From assembly GCA_030524175.1 (NCBI GenBank), contig JAUNHC010000027.1:1-64000 (forward strand): a DNA stretch of 64,000 nucleotides. The letters are read 5' to 3'. Origin of the DNA: Eubacteriales bacterium. Lineage in GTDB: Bacteria; Bacillota; Clostridia; Lachnospirales; Lachnospiraceae. A program made the translations under genes and the position numbers. Below, piece after piece: positions 45,649 to 54,334 of the stretch (within the stretch, counting starts at the first letter, position 1; each line of letters starts with the position of its first letter). The notes under the pieces are model-generated. The model was given only the letters and a program-made list of their open reading frames with translations. It did not search any database and had not been told where the DNA came from.

Positions 45649-45706
45649 TTGACAATTTTACTCCTGTATCCTATAATACATATATCAGTAATAGTTACTG
45701 TTATCA
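45649..45706 (+). promoter_or_regulatory. Promoter and operator of reverse rubrerythrin copy 3
   Basis: TTGACA (45649) and TATAAT (45672) are separated by 17 bases. Operator AGTAATAGTTACTGTTATCA is at 45687-45706, as in copies 1 and 2. Confidence 0.8.
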
Positions 45707-45751
45707 ATTATTACCAATAAAATAGATATAAAAGAAAAGGAGATTAAAACT

Positions 45752-46294
45752 ATGGCTAAATGGGTATGTAATGTATGCGGTTATGTTCACGAAGGAGACA
45801 GCGCACCGGAGGTATGTCCGATCTGTAAGGCTCCTGCTGATAAATTCACGAAGCAGGCAGGGGAAATGTCCTGGGCTGCTGAGCATGTAATAGGGATTGC
45901 TAAAGGTGTAAGCGAAGATATCATTGCAGATTTAAGAGCAAACTTCGAAGGTGAGTGCTCTGAAGTTGGTATGTATCTGGCAATGTCAAGAGTTGCCCAC
46001 AGAGAAGGCTATCCTGAAATCGGATTATACTGGGAGAAAGCAGCTTATGAAGAGGCAGAGCACGCTTCTAAGTTTGCAGAGCTGTTAGGGGAAGTGGTTA
46101 CTGACAGCACCAAGAAGAACCTGGAGATGCGTGTGGCTGCTGAGAACGGTGCAACCGCAGGTAAATTCGACCTTGCGAAACGTGCTAAAGAAGCTAACCT
46201 GGATGCGATCCATGACACAGTTCACGAAATGGCTAGAGACGAAGCCCGTCACGGAAAAGCTTTCGAAGGTCTTCTGAAGAGATACTTCGGCTAA
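45752..46294 (+). CDS. Reverse rubrerythrin, copy 3
   Basis: Product is 180 aa with the same C6/C9/C22/C25 rubredoxin site and diiron motifs as copies 1 and 2. It differs from copy 1 at about ten positions, mainly in residues 16-57. It lies 11 kb from the other two, between unrelated clusters, but keeps the same promoter and operator. Confidence 0.95.
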   Translation: MAKWVCNVCGYVHEGDSAPEVCPICKAPADKFTKQAGEMSWAAEHVIGIAKGVSEDIIADLRANFEGECSEVGMYLAMSRVAHREGYPEIGLYWEKAAYEEAEHASKFAELLGEVVTDSTKKNLEMRVAAENGATAGKFDLAKRAKEANLDAIHDTVHEMARDEARHGKAFEGLLKRYFG

Positions 46295-46392
46295 TAACTG
46301 ATAATACACCCTCCTTAAACAATAATGATCTAAAACGCCGGCAGCTTTCCGCTGTCAGCCCCCGTCAGCTATGCTGACTGAATAATCCGCGC

Positions 46393-46436
46393 AATAAGCG
46401 GTATCCGTAATCACACATCGGATACCGCTTATTTTT
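46393..46436 (+). terminator. Terminator of reverse rubrerythrin copy 3
   Basis: AATAAGCGGTATCCG and CGGATACCGCTTATT form a perfect stem of about 15 bp, followed by TTT. Confidence 0.85.
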
Positions 46437-46484
46437 ATTGCTATTTTTCTTAGATATTTGTTGAAATTTTTGTCAGAACGCCTC

Positions 46485-46515
46485 TTGACTCTATAATTGT
46501 TATAGGGTTTACAGT
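46485..46515 (+). promoter_or_regulatory. MerR-type promoter of the MATE-MerR operon
   Basis: TTGACT and TACAGT are separated by 19 bases, the over-long spacing used by MerR activators. The spacer starts with the perfect palindrome CTATAA-TTG-TTATAG (46491-46505). Confidence 0.65.
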
Positions 46516-46642
46516 ATAACAGACATGAACCTTATTTTCTATGATATGATGCTCTTTGATCCTTTTACTTACAGTTTCCGGATGGAGCTTCATACTGATG
46601 AAATCACAAATAACTATAAAAGAGAAAGAGGTATTACACACT

Positions 46643-47998
46643 ATGAAAAAGAATGATCTGACAGAGGGAAATATCCTGAAAACACTTCTTCTGTTTGCGG
46701 TTCCCTTCCTTATTGCCAACATCCTCCAGTCCTTATACGGCGCTGTGGATTTATTTGTTGTGGGTAAATACTGCGATGCGGAAAGTGTAGCCGCTATTTC
46801 CACGGGAACACAGGTAACGCAGATCATCACAAGTCTGATCACAGGTTTAACCTTAGGCAGCACCATCCTCATAGGCCAGTATATGGGCCGGAAGGAACAC
46901 GAACATGTAAAACAGATCATCGGCACCACCTTGACTGTATTCGCTGTAACTGCTGTGATTCTCACGGTTCTCATGCTGGTGTTCGAACGCCAGCTCCTTA
47001 CACTTCTGGACACCCCGGCAGAATCCTTTGAACTGACCATGGAGTATGTGGCGGTGTGTTCCCTGGGAAACATCTTCATCTGCGGGTACAATGCCATCAG
47101 CGCTGTTCTCAGGGGGTATGGGGATTCCACACGGCCTATGGTTTTTGTGGGAATAGCCTGTGCTGTAAATATTGTTCTCGACTTTGTATTTGTGAGATAC
47201 TTCTCTATGGGGGTGGCGGGAACTGCCCTGGCAACAGTAATCTCTCAGGGATTAAGCATGGTCATCGCTGTCATTTACCTGAAAAAGAAAGAGTTTATCT
47301 TTGATTTCCGGCTTTCAAGCTTCCGTCCCTCAGCCCTGTTTGCAAAAAAACTGGCTACTGTTGGGATTCCCATTTCTTTTCAGGAAATGATGGTCAGGAT
47401 TTCTTTTCTTTATCTTATGACCGTAATGAACCGCTGCGGCGTATTTGCAGCAGCAGTTGTGGGGATCAGCAGTAAATATGATGTTTTTGCCATGCTGTCC
47501 GCCACCTCAATGGCCAATGCCCTGGCAGCCATCACTGCTCAGAATATGGGTGCCGGGAAGCCTGAACGGGCAAAGAAATCCTTGTGGTACGGATTAAGCT
47601 TCGCTCTTTTGGTATCTCTTGTCTTCTGGGTCTGGGCACAATTAAACCCCGGCTCCATGATCGGTTTCTTTACAAATGATAAAAATGTCATTTCCGCAGG
47701 CATACCGTTTTTTAAATCCTGCAGTTATGACTACATCATGGTCACTATTGTTTTCTGTCTCAACGGATATCTGAACGGAAAGCAAAAAACAGTATGGACC
47801 ATGGTAAGCTGCAGTGCAGGTGCCCTTGTTTTAAGAATACCCATGGTGTATTTCTTTGGAAAGTATTTTGCAGATGATTTAGGCCGCTTGGGAATGATCG
47901 CCCCCATTGTATCAGGAATCATGGCATGTTATACTCTCATATATGTACTGTGTGAGGGACAAAAAAATGGAAAAAAACGAATTATTTCTCATAGGTGA
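46643..47998 (+). CDS. MATE family efflux transporter
   Basis: Product is 452 aa with twelve predicted membrane segments. TEGNILKTLLLFAVPFLIANILQSLYGAVDLFVVGKY at the start is typical of clostridial MATE proteins. It exports drugs or cationic compounds using an ion gradient. The start MKKNDLTEG is chosen by family form; an earlier ATG at 46598 is possible. Its end overlaps the MerR gene by 32 bases. Confidence 0.92.
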   Translation: MKKNDLTEGNILKTLLLFAVPFLIANILQSLYGAVDLFVVGKYCDAESVAAISTGTQVTQIITSLITGLTLGSTILIGQYMGRKEHEHVKQIIGTTLTVFAVTAVILTVLMLVFERQLLTLLDTPAESFELTMEYVAVCSLGNIFICGYNAISAVLRGYGDSTRPMVFVGIACAVNIVLDFVFVRYFSMGVAGTALATVISQGLSMVIAVIYLKKKEFIFDFRLSSFRPSALFAKKLATVGIPISFQEMMVRISFLYLMTVMNRCGVFAAAVVGISSKYDVFAMLSATSMANALAAITAQNMGAGKPERAKKSLWYGLSFALLVSLVFWVWAQLNPGSMIGFFTNDKNVISAGIPFFKSCSYDYIMVTIVFCLNGYLNGKQKTVWTMVSCSAGALVLRIPMVYFFGKYFADDLGRLGMIAPIVSGIMACYTLIYVLCEGQKNGKKRIISHR

Positions 47999-48797
47999 GG
48001 TGTCTAAGCTTTTTCACATCAGCATCGGCATTCTCCGCCATTATGACAAAATCGGGCTTCTGAAACCGGAATATACAGATGCAGACACGGGCTACCGCTA
48101 TTACAGCACCCGCCAGTTTGAATGCCTTAATACCATCCGGTATCTCAGAGCCCTTGATATGCCTCTGGAAGAAATCTCCCTGTTCCTGAACAACCGGGAT
48201 TTAGACAGCATTCAGGCTCTCTTGCTGAACCAAAAAGAAAAAGTGGCTCAACGGCAGCTGGAATTATCCATCATCCAGCATAAAATCGAAAACCGCCTGA
48301 GCCAACTTTCTGATGCGTCAATCTCTGAATTTGATATTATAAAAGAAGAGGCAAAACCCGGACGCCGTCTGGCTGCCCTGAAGAAAAAGCTCACTCCGAA
48401 GAGCTATCTTGACCTGGAATTTTCCATCCGTGAACTTGAACAGGAGGAGGAAAACACTGTGACCTTCCTTGGAAAGGTAGGTGTTGGAATCTCCTGTGAT
48501 TCTCTGCTGAAGGGACAGTATCAGCCTTACGAAATTGTATTCATCATCCTGGATGAAGAGGACACTTTCAAAGGAAATACCATTTATCTGCCTCCGGAAA
48601 CATGTGTCACTGTAAGATTTCAGGGCGGTCATGAACAGGCCTTTGGGTATTACGGCAGACTGATGGAATATATCAAGAAAAATGGATATGAAATATCCGG
48701 TTTCTCAAAGGAAATTACCATGATCGATTACGGGCTGACCAACGATGTATCAAAGTTTGTGACGGAAATACAGATTCCGGTCAGCAAAAGCTTGTAA
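47967..48797 (+). CDS. MerR family transcriptional regulator with GyrI-like effector domain
   Basis: Product is 276 aa. An amino-terminal MerR helix-turn-helix (GEVSKLFHISIGILRHYDKIGLLKP) and a dimerisation helix precede a carboxy-terminal GyrI-like ligand domain (about residues 120-276), as in BmrR. It probably activates the MATE gene and itself in response to a toxic ligand. The start MEKNELFLIGEV follows GAGGG inside the MATE gene. Confidence 0.9.
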   Translation: MEKNELFLIGEVSKLFHISIGILRHYDKIGLLKPEYTDADTGYRYYSTRQFECLNTIRYLRALDMPLEEISLFLNNRDLDSIQALLLNQKEKVAQRQLELSIIQHKIENRLSQLSDASISEFDIIKEEAKPGRRLAALKKKLTPKSYLDLEFSIRELEQEEENTVTFLGKVGVGISCDSLLKGQYQPYEIVFIILDEEDTFKGNTIYLPPETCVTVRFQGGHEQAFGYYGRLMEYIKKNGYEISGFSKEITMIDYGLTNDVSKFVTEIQIPVSKSL

Positions 48798-48823
48798 CAG
48801 TTCAGGCAAGTCTGAACTGTTAC
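48794..48823. terminator. Hairpin at the MerR gene stop
   Basis: GTAACAGTTCAG and CTGAACTGTTAC form a perfect 12-bp stem that includes the stop codon. It has no plus-strand T tract, and separates this operon from the convergent corrinoid gene. Confidence 0.6.
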
Positions 48824-48851
48824 AATGGATTGTCTTGTCCCTTTACTTAGA

Positions 48852-49490
48852 TTACGCCTCCGCCAGCTTTTTAGCCAGAGTCGCTGCGCTTGCGGCATCC
48901 TCAGAATATCCGTCTGCTCCGATTTCATCGGCAAACTCCTGGGTAATAGGCGCGCCTCCTACCATTACCTTTATATCACTTCTGAAATCTGCCATGTTGA
49001 GGGCTGCCACCGTATCCTTCAGCGACGGCATTGTAGTTGTCAAAAGTGCAGAAAGTGCAATAATCTTGGTATCCTCATTTTCTTTGTAACACTCTATAAT
49101 TTTCTCTGCAGGAACATCAACCCCAAGGTCAATGACTTCAAAACCAGCACTTTCTATCATCATGGCAACCAGATTTTTGCCAATGTCATGAAGGTCTCCC
49201 GCCACAGTAGCTATAATAAGCTTGCCCATTGCTCCCGTTGCGCCTGTAGCAAGATAGGGTTTCAGAACTTCCACGCCCTTTTTCATGGCACGTGCTGCCA
49301 CAAGCATTTCCGGTACAAAAATCTCATTGTTCTTAAATCTGTCACCCACAACCGCCATGGCGTCAATCATACCTTCATTCAGAATGGCAGTTGGCTCACA
49401 TCCCTCGTCCAGGGCTTCCTGTACTGCCTTTGCCACAAGCTTGGATTTTCCTTTTCCAACTAAATCTGCAATTTCCGCAATTTTAGACAT
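48852..49490 (-). CDS. Corrinoid (cobalamin-binding) methyl carrier protein
   Basis: Product is 212 aa. A helical cap (about 1-85) is followed by a Rossmann B12-binding domain. The lower-ligand motif is D99-x-H101-x-x-G104 (DLHDIG), with SALLTTTM and GGAPIT further on. It carries the methyl group between the substrate methyltransferase and the methyl-THF enzyme. It is the last gene of the second sugar cluster. Confidence 0.95.
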   Translation of the reverse strand: MSKIAEIADLVGKGKSKLVAKAVQEALDEGCEPTAILNEGMIDAMAVVGDRFKNNEIFVPEMLVAARAMKKGVEVLKPYLATGATGAMGKLIIATVAGDLHDIGKNLVAMMIESAGFEVIDLGVDVPAEKIIECYKENEDTKIIALSALLTTTMPSLKDTVAALNMADFRSDIKVMVGGAPITQEFADEIGADGYSEDAASAATLAKKLAEA

Positions 49491-49508
49491 TATATGTCCC
49501 TCCCTTTA

Positions 49509-50315
49509 TTATTTATTAACAGGGCCTATCAGCCCTTCTCTGTAAGCACCTATGTATTCCATGCAATAATCATCCAGCCCCATAAGTGCCTCTGTTGCAT
49601 AAATGATCCCTAACAAGTCACGATTTGTAGGGTCCAGTATAGCACTGTCCAGCCCGGCCTTCATTGCCAGAACCGTAAATCCAATATTAATAAGCTTACG
49701 GACAGGAAGGTTAAATGAGATATTGCTCACCGCAGCCGTAATATGAATAGACGGATACTGCTCCCGTATGGTACTGATCACTTCCTCATTCATGGCAATA
49801 CCATCTTCAGATGTACACAACATTTCTACCAGAGGATCAATATGCATACGGCTTGGAGAAATCCCATACTCCTTAGCCTTTTCCATAAGATTTCCAAATA
49901 CCTTCAGCCTGTCTTGGGCACATTTAGGTATCCCGGTGTCATCTGACAAAAGACAGATAACCTCCCATTTTGTGTCCGCGATCAATGGAAAAATCTTGTC
50001 TGCCTTATCTCCTTCCATAGATACGGAATTTATCAACCCAGGTCTTTTACAGTAACTAAAAACCTGTGCCAGCACATCTGCACTTGGGCTGTCCACAGAA
50101 ATAGGCACATCTGTCACTTCCTGGATACAGTCGATCATCCACTTTAATGTTTCTGCCTCCACAGCCTCTTCTACAGAAGCACAGCAGTCAATAAAAGCAG
50201 CTCCTGCTTCCGCCTGGATTTTGGCACGCTGTTTAATAAACTCTGCATCACGGTCTGCTATCGCCTTGGCTACTGCCGGGATCGAACCGTTAATTTTTTC
50301 ACCGATAATAATCAT
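49509..50315 (-). CDS. Methyltetrahydrofolate:corrinoid methyltransferase
   Basis: Product is 268 aa, a DHPS-like TIM barrel (IIIGEKINGSIPAVAKAI, PISVDSPSADVL, GLINSVSMEGDKAD, SNISFNLPVRKLIN). Relatives such as MtgA and AcsE move methyl groups between a corrinoid protein and tetrahydrofolate. It lies 18 bases before the corrinoid carrier gene. In an acetogen-like host this would feed methyl groups into the folate pool. Confidence 0.92.
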   Translation of the reverse strand: MIIIGEKINGSIPAVAKAIADRDAEFIKQRAKIQAEAGAAFIDCCASVEEAVEAETLKWMIDCIQEVTDVPISVDSPSADVLAQVFSYCKRPGLINSVSMEGDKADKIFPLIADTKWEVICLLSDDTGIPKCAQDRLKVFGNLMEKAKEYGISPSRMHIDPLVEMLCTSEDGIAMNEEVISTIREQYPSIHITAAVSNISFNLPVRKLINIGFTVLAMKAGLDSAILDPTNRDLLGIIYATEALMGLDDYCMEYIGAYREGLIGPVNK

Positions 50316-50360
50316 TCTGTTTTCTCCCTGTATCGTTCCGTTTTTATATCTTGGTACCTG

Positions 50361-50687
50361 TCAGTCAAGATGATAAATTTCCTTCATTCCCGACCAGAAC
50401 TCCCCCTCTTCACGGTCGTCCAGCGGCTGCATAAGGGGCTTCACCAGGCTCCACCAATGCTGGGTTGCCGGATCGGCAGCCATTTTCTCCATGTCGGCCT
50501 CAAAATCGTCACCATCGTACTCATAGTAAGCAAACATATAGTCGCCCCGCTGATAAATGCTGTAATTTTTAAGATGGCATTCCTTGATCATTTCATTGAC
50601 ACCCGGCAGAGGGTTGGCATGATATCTTTTATATTCCTCCAGACCCTCGGGCTTGATTTTTATCATTTCTCCAAATCTTCTGACCAT
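50361..50687 (-). CDS. L-rhamnose mutarotase-like protein (RhaM/DUF718)
   Basis: Product is 108 aa. The fold family is the dimeric ferredoxin-like RhaM: MVRRFGEMIKIKPEGLEEYKRYH, NYSIYQRGDYMFAYYEYDGDDFEADM and QHWWSLVKPLMQPL follow the E. coli RhaM pattern, including the active-site His region. RhaM interconverts alpha and beta L-rhamnopyranose. Placement between the methyltransferase genes suggests the imported sugar is rhamnose or a relative. It is somewhat divergent, so substrate is inferred. Confidence 0.82.
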   Translation of the reverse strand: MVRRFGEMIKIKPEGLEEYKRYHANPLPGVNEMIKECHLKNYSIYQRGDYMFAYYEYDGDDFEADMEKMAADPATQHWWSLVKPLMQPLDDREEGEFWSGMKEIYHLD

Positions 50688-50705
50688 CTTTCTCCCTCTT
50701 TCCTG

Positions 50706-51755
50706 TCAATCATATATTTTCTGGGCTTCATCGAACAATGCCTTGATGTTCTTCGGCGGCACGTCATTCTGGATGGCCTCATGGCTGGGTGACACAATAA
50801 GTCCTGTGGGGAAATAAGAGCGAAGTTCTTTTACCTTATCCTTAACCATCTCCGGTGTTCCGTTCACAAGAAGGTCCTGGGTATCCACGCCTCCGCAGAA
50901 TGAAACCTGTCCTTCAAATTTTGCCTTAAGGTTATCCGGCTGCATACCTGCTGCCAGTGCCTGAATGGGATGGACAGCGTCCACACCTGCCTCGATCAGC
51001 AGCGGAATAGCATCCACAATGGAACCGCAGGAATGATAAATCACTTTAACCCCATAGCTGTGAGCAATATCAATAAGCTTCTTTGCACCAGGGATCACAA
51101 ATTCCTGGATCAATGCCGGGCTGATCATCAAACCTCTCTGGCTTCCCATATCATCGCCAATAAGAATAGCCTGAACCTTACCCTTGGTAGCTTCAAGAAA
51201 AATTCTAAGGGCTTTTTCATAGAACTCAACAATCTTATCATCTACTGCATGGACCATCTCCGGTTCTGCCACCATATTCATAAGGCAGGTTTGCATTCCG
51301 AAGGCAGCACATACGTCCTGGAAGTGGCAGGCCCACACCATACCGATGACAACCTTATCCTCCGGCGCTTCCTCCACAAGACGTCTGCATTCCTCAGGGT
51401 CAATATAAAGCTCCGGGTCCGGCCACGGAAAATTCACCGCCTCAATATCCTCAACATCCTCACATTCCGCAAAGCATCCGTCTGCTGTCAGTGTCCGGTG
51501 TTCCGTATCAACATTGCTTCCGTTCATATACCAGTCAAAGGCAGCATACAAGGCAGAGCATGTAGGTGCTTTATAAGGTACTTCAACTGCATAGAAATCA
51601 TCGCCGCAGGCTACTTTTAACTCATTAAAGGTGTTTACCCCATAAAATTCACATAATCCCGGAATTGCTGTGGGCGTAGGCATACCCATCCAGCACGCCG
51701 GCCTGTCTACCGGTTTCCTCTCAATCGTCGCATAAAAACGTTCTTTACTGTTCAT
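50706..51755 (-). CDS. UroD-family corrinoid methyltransferase (MT1-like)
   Basis: Product is 349 aa of the uroporphyrinogen decarboxylase superfamily, in the MtaA/MtbA/CmuA-like branch. A probable zinc site is formed by H and C of YHSCGSIVDAI (about residues 265-267) and C of SFCGGVD (about 300). With the corrinoid carrier and methyl-THF enzyme next to it, it is the likely substrate demethylase that puts the methyl group onto cobalt. The methyl donor is not known. It lies 20 bases after the permease gene. Confidence 0.88.
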   Translation of the reverse strand: MNSKERFYATIERKPVDRPACWMGMPTPTAIPGLCEFYGVNTFNELKVACGDDFYAVEVPYKAPTCSALYAAFDWYMNGSNVDTEHRTLTADGCFAECEDVEDIEAVNFPWPDPELYIDPEECRRLVEEAPEDKVVIGMVWACHFQDVCAAFGMQTCLMNMVAEPEMVHAVDDKIVEFYEKALRIFLEATKGKVQAILIGDDMGSQRGLMISPALIQEFVIPGAKKLIDIAHSYGVKVIYHSCGSIVDAIPLLIEAGVDAVHPIQALAAGMQPDNLKAKFEGQVSFCGGVDTQDLLVNGTPEMVKDKVKELRSYFPTGLIVSPSHEAIQNDVPPKNIKALFDEAQKIYD

Positions 51756-51775
51756 CTTTCATTCTCCTCCTTCTA

Positions 51776-52726
51776 TCATGCCTGGCTGCGTTTCTGGATA
51801 CTGTTGATAATAACCGCCAGGAAAATTACAAGACCTTTAATTACACTCTGCATGTAAGCACTTACACCTAAAAGCACCATTCCGTTTGCCAGGATACCTA
51901 CGAAAAGAAGACCAATGATCGTCCCTCCCAGTTTACCTTCGCCGCCCATCATGCTTGTACCGCCGATAATAGCGCCTGCGATGGTATCCATCTCCCATGC
52001 ATTGGCACAGGTGGGGTCGCCGGAACGTACCTTGGCAGTCAGAAGAACACCTGCAATACCGCAAAGTCCGCCGGACAATACGAATACCAAGGTTTTCACT
52101 TTCTCAATATTAATACCTGACAGTCTCGCCGATTCCTGATTACTTCCCACTGCATAAATGGAACGGCCAAAAGCAGTATATTTCATAATGTACATAAATA
52201 CTGCATATAAAACGATCATATAAATAACAAGGTAAGGTATAGGACCTATGGAACCGGAGGCAATGACACCAAATCCGTCCGGAAGTCCTGCCACAGGGCG
52301 TCCGTTTGTCATAGTCTGAGCCATACCACGGATCGCTGTCATCAACGCTAATGTCACCAGAAATGAATGAAGCTTAAGCTTTGCCGTCACACCGCCTGTG
52401 ATCAGTCCGAAGAATGCCCCGGCAGCAATGGCCACTATGATCGCCACTATGACGGGAAGCCCCTTATTCATGATCATGGCGCAGGTGACAGAACAAAAGG
52501 CAACAATGGAGCCTACGCTCAAATCTATATTTCCGCTGATGATGATCATAGTCATACCGATCGCTACCACAGACTGAATAGAAATCTGCTTGATAATAGT
52601 GATCAGGTTTGTAGGGGTGAGAAACTTATCACTGGCAATAGCCAGCACAATGCACATTAATACCAGAAACAAGTACATGATGTACTTCATCAAAAAATTC
52701 TTTAAGTCAAAGGATTTCTTTTCCAC
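51776..52726 (-). CDS. Sugar ABC transporter permease, RbsC type
   Basis: Product is 316 aa with eight to ten membrane segments. GNIDLSVGSIVAFCSV and GGTSMMGGEGKLGGTIIG are hallmarks of ribose/xylose/rhamnose-type permeases. It pairs with the RbsA-like ATPase 14 bases upstream. Confidence 0.94.
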   Translation of the reverse strand: MEKKSFDLKNFLMKYIMYLFLVLMCIVLAIASDKFLTPTNLITIIKQISIQSVVAIGMTMIIISGNIDLSVGSIVAFCSVTCAMIMNKGLPVIVAIIVAIAAGAFFGLITGGVTAKLKLHSFLVTLALMTAIRGMAQTMTNGRPVAGLPDGFGVIASGSIGPIPYLVIYMIVLYAVFMYIMKYTAFGRSIYAVGSNQESARLSGINIEKVKTLVFVLSGGLCGIAGVLLTAKVRSGDPTCANAWEMDTIAGAIIGGTSMMGGEGKLGGTIIGLLFVGILANGMVLLGVSAYMQSVIKGLVIFLAVIINSIQKRSQA

Positions 52727-52740
52727 TTCTATACCTCCAA

Positions 52741-54246
52741 TTAAACAGCTTTCTGGCTGGTCGCATAATCCAGCAGAATATCCTGTGTCAAGTCTTTATT
52801 TTCCAGCTGTCCGGTAATCTTCCCTGCTGCAAAAACAACGATGTTATTTGCCACCTGCAGAACTTCAGGCAACTCTGATGAGATCATTATTATGCCGATC
52901 CCCTGACGGGCCAGTTCATTGATCAATGCATATATCTGATTCTTTGAGCCTACGTCAATTCCCCTTGTAGGTTCATCCATAATAAGAATCTTCGGCTCCA
53001 TGGCAAGCCATTTGGCAATAACCACCTTTTGCTGGTTTCCGCCGCTTAAAGCCTTCGCCTTCTGGTTTCCGTCACGGCATTTGATGCTCAGGGATTTGAT
53101 ATATTCGTTTGTCAGTGTGATCTCTTTGCTTAGATCAAGGGACAATCCCTTTTTCAGGCGGTCGAGAATAGTCATTCCCACATTGGTATGAAGGTCCATG
53201 TTAAGTATCAGCCCTTCCTCCTTCCGGTCCTCTGTGATAAAACCGATTCCTGCACGTTTTGCGTCCTGAGGAGATTTAATATGAACCTCTTCTCCCTCAA
53301 TAAATATCTCTCCCGAATCCCTGGGGTCCGCGCCGAACAGCGCTCTTACAAATTCTGTTCTGCCTGCACCTGCAAGCCCGGCGATTCCCAAGATTTCTCC
53401 TTTTCTCAGCTTGAGGCTGATGTTCTGGAATTTCTTTCCCGATGTAAAGTTCTTTACTTCCAGAAGGACATCCTCACTGTAACACTTCACCTGTTCGGTG
53501 ACTGTCATGTTTTTGCCCACCATGTTTTCGATGATCACCTGCTTTGGTGCGTCTTCAATATTCAAGGTTTTTATGTAATGGCCGTCCCTATACACAGAGA
53601 CACGGTCGCAGATAACAGGCAATTCCTCAAGCCTGTGGGAAACATAGATGATACTGATTCCCTTTGACTTTAAGTCTTTGATTATATTGAACATATTGTC
53701 AATTTCATTGTCAGACAGAGAGGCTGTAGGCTCATCCATGATCAATACTTTCAGTTTATTGGACAGAGCTTTGGCGATCTCTACCATCTGTTTCTGGGCC
53801 ACGCTTAATCTCCCTACAATCATATCAGGTTTGATGTTGGTTACACCCAGGCTGTCAAGGAGCTTCTGAGTCTCCCGGTTCATCCCCTTCCAGTCCACAC
53901 GGGGGACAGGGCCTAAGTTATTGTAAAGAAGCTTTCCCATAAATATGTTTTCCGCTACAGAAACTGTATTGATCAGCGAAAACTCCTGATATACAGCGCT
54001 GATCCCCAGCGCACGTGCATCAAACGTGGATTTGATCTCTACTTCCTTTCCGTCCAGATATACCTTGCCCTCATCGTTTGTATAAGCCCCTGTAATGATC
54101 TTTATCAGGGTACTTTTCCCTGCCCCGTTAGCTCCAACCAGGGCATGAACCTCACCTTCCCGCACTTCCAGCCGGGCGTCCTCAAGGGCTGTAATTCCGC
54201 CGAACCTTTTGGTGATTCCTTTTGCTTGTAATACAATATCCGGCAC
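52741..54246 (-). CDS. Sugar ABC transporter ATP-binding protein, RbsA type
   Basis: Product is 501 aa with two ABC domains. The first has GANGAGKST, LSVAQKQMVEIAKAL and LIMDEPTASLSD. The second has GLAGAGRTEFVRAL (degenerate Walker A), LSGGNQQKVVIAKWL and LIMDEPTRGIDVG. The start is taken as GTG at 54246 (PDIVLQAKGITKRFGG), eight bases after GGAGG. An ATG at 54285 lies in the loop of a hairpin and has no ribosome binding site. It energises the importer encoded around it. Confidence 0.93.
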   Translation of the reverse strand: MPDIVLQAKGITKRFGGITALEDARLEVREGEVHALVGANGAGKSTLIKIITGAYTNDEGKVYLDGKEVEIKSTFDARALGISAVYQEFSLINTVSVAENIFMGKLLYNNLGPVPRVDWKGMNRETQKLLDSLGVTNIKPDMIVGRLSVAQKQMVEIAKALSNKLKVLIMDEPTASLSDNEIDNMFNIIKDLKSKGISIIYVSHRLEELPVICDRVSVYRDGHYIKTLNIEDAPKQVIIENMVGKNMTVTEQVKCYSEDVLLEVKNFTSGKKFQNISLKLRKGEILGIAGLAGAGRTEFVRALFGADPRDSGEIFIEGEEVHIKSPQDAKRAGIGFITEDRKEEGLILNMDLHTNVGMTILDRLKKGLSLDLSKEITLTNEYIKSLSIKCRDGNQKAKALSGGNQQKVVIAKWLAMEPKILIMDEPTRGIDVGSKNQIYALINELARQGIGIIMISSELPEVLQVANNIVVFAAGKITGQLENKDLTQDILLDYATSQKAV

Positions 54247-54271
54247 GTGCACTTCCTCCTTTTCAAAACAA

Positions 54272-54295
54272 AGGGTGTTCTCCATAGAACACCCT
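54272..54295 (-). terminator. Attenuating hairpin between binding protein and ATPase genes
   Basis: AGGGTGTTCT and AGAACACCCT form a perfect 10-bp stem with a 4-nt loop, followed on the minus strand by TTTGTTTT. It should lower expression of the ATPase and later genes relative to the binding protein. Confidence 0.7.
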
Positions 54296-54334
54296 CAATC
54301 TTCCACTAATAATTATTGTTCTGCTTATGCAGGA

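Noticed and set aside
46450-47130. 226-aa minus-strand frame over the MATE gene start
   Set aside because: It is antisense to a well-defined membrane protein and has no ribosome binding site.
48852-51755. Classical methanol or methylamine methyltransferase system
   Set aside because: There is no MtaB-, MtmB- or MttB-type gene and no in-frame amber codon. The substrate methyltransferase is UroD-like and embedded in a sugar operon.
50706-51755. Genuine uroporphyrinogen decarboxylase for heme or B12 synthesis
   Set aside because: The HSCG...C zinc-site pattern and the corrinoid carrier and methyl-THF methyltransferase partners point to methyl transfer; no tetrapyrrole genes are adjacent.
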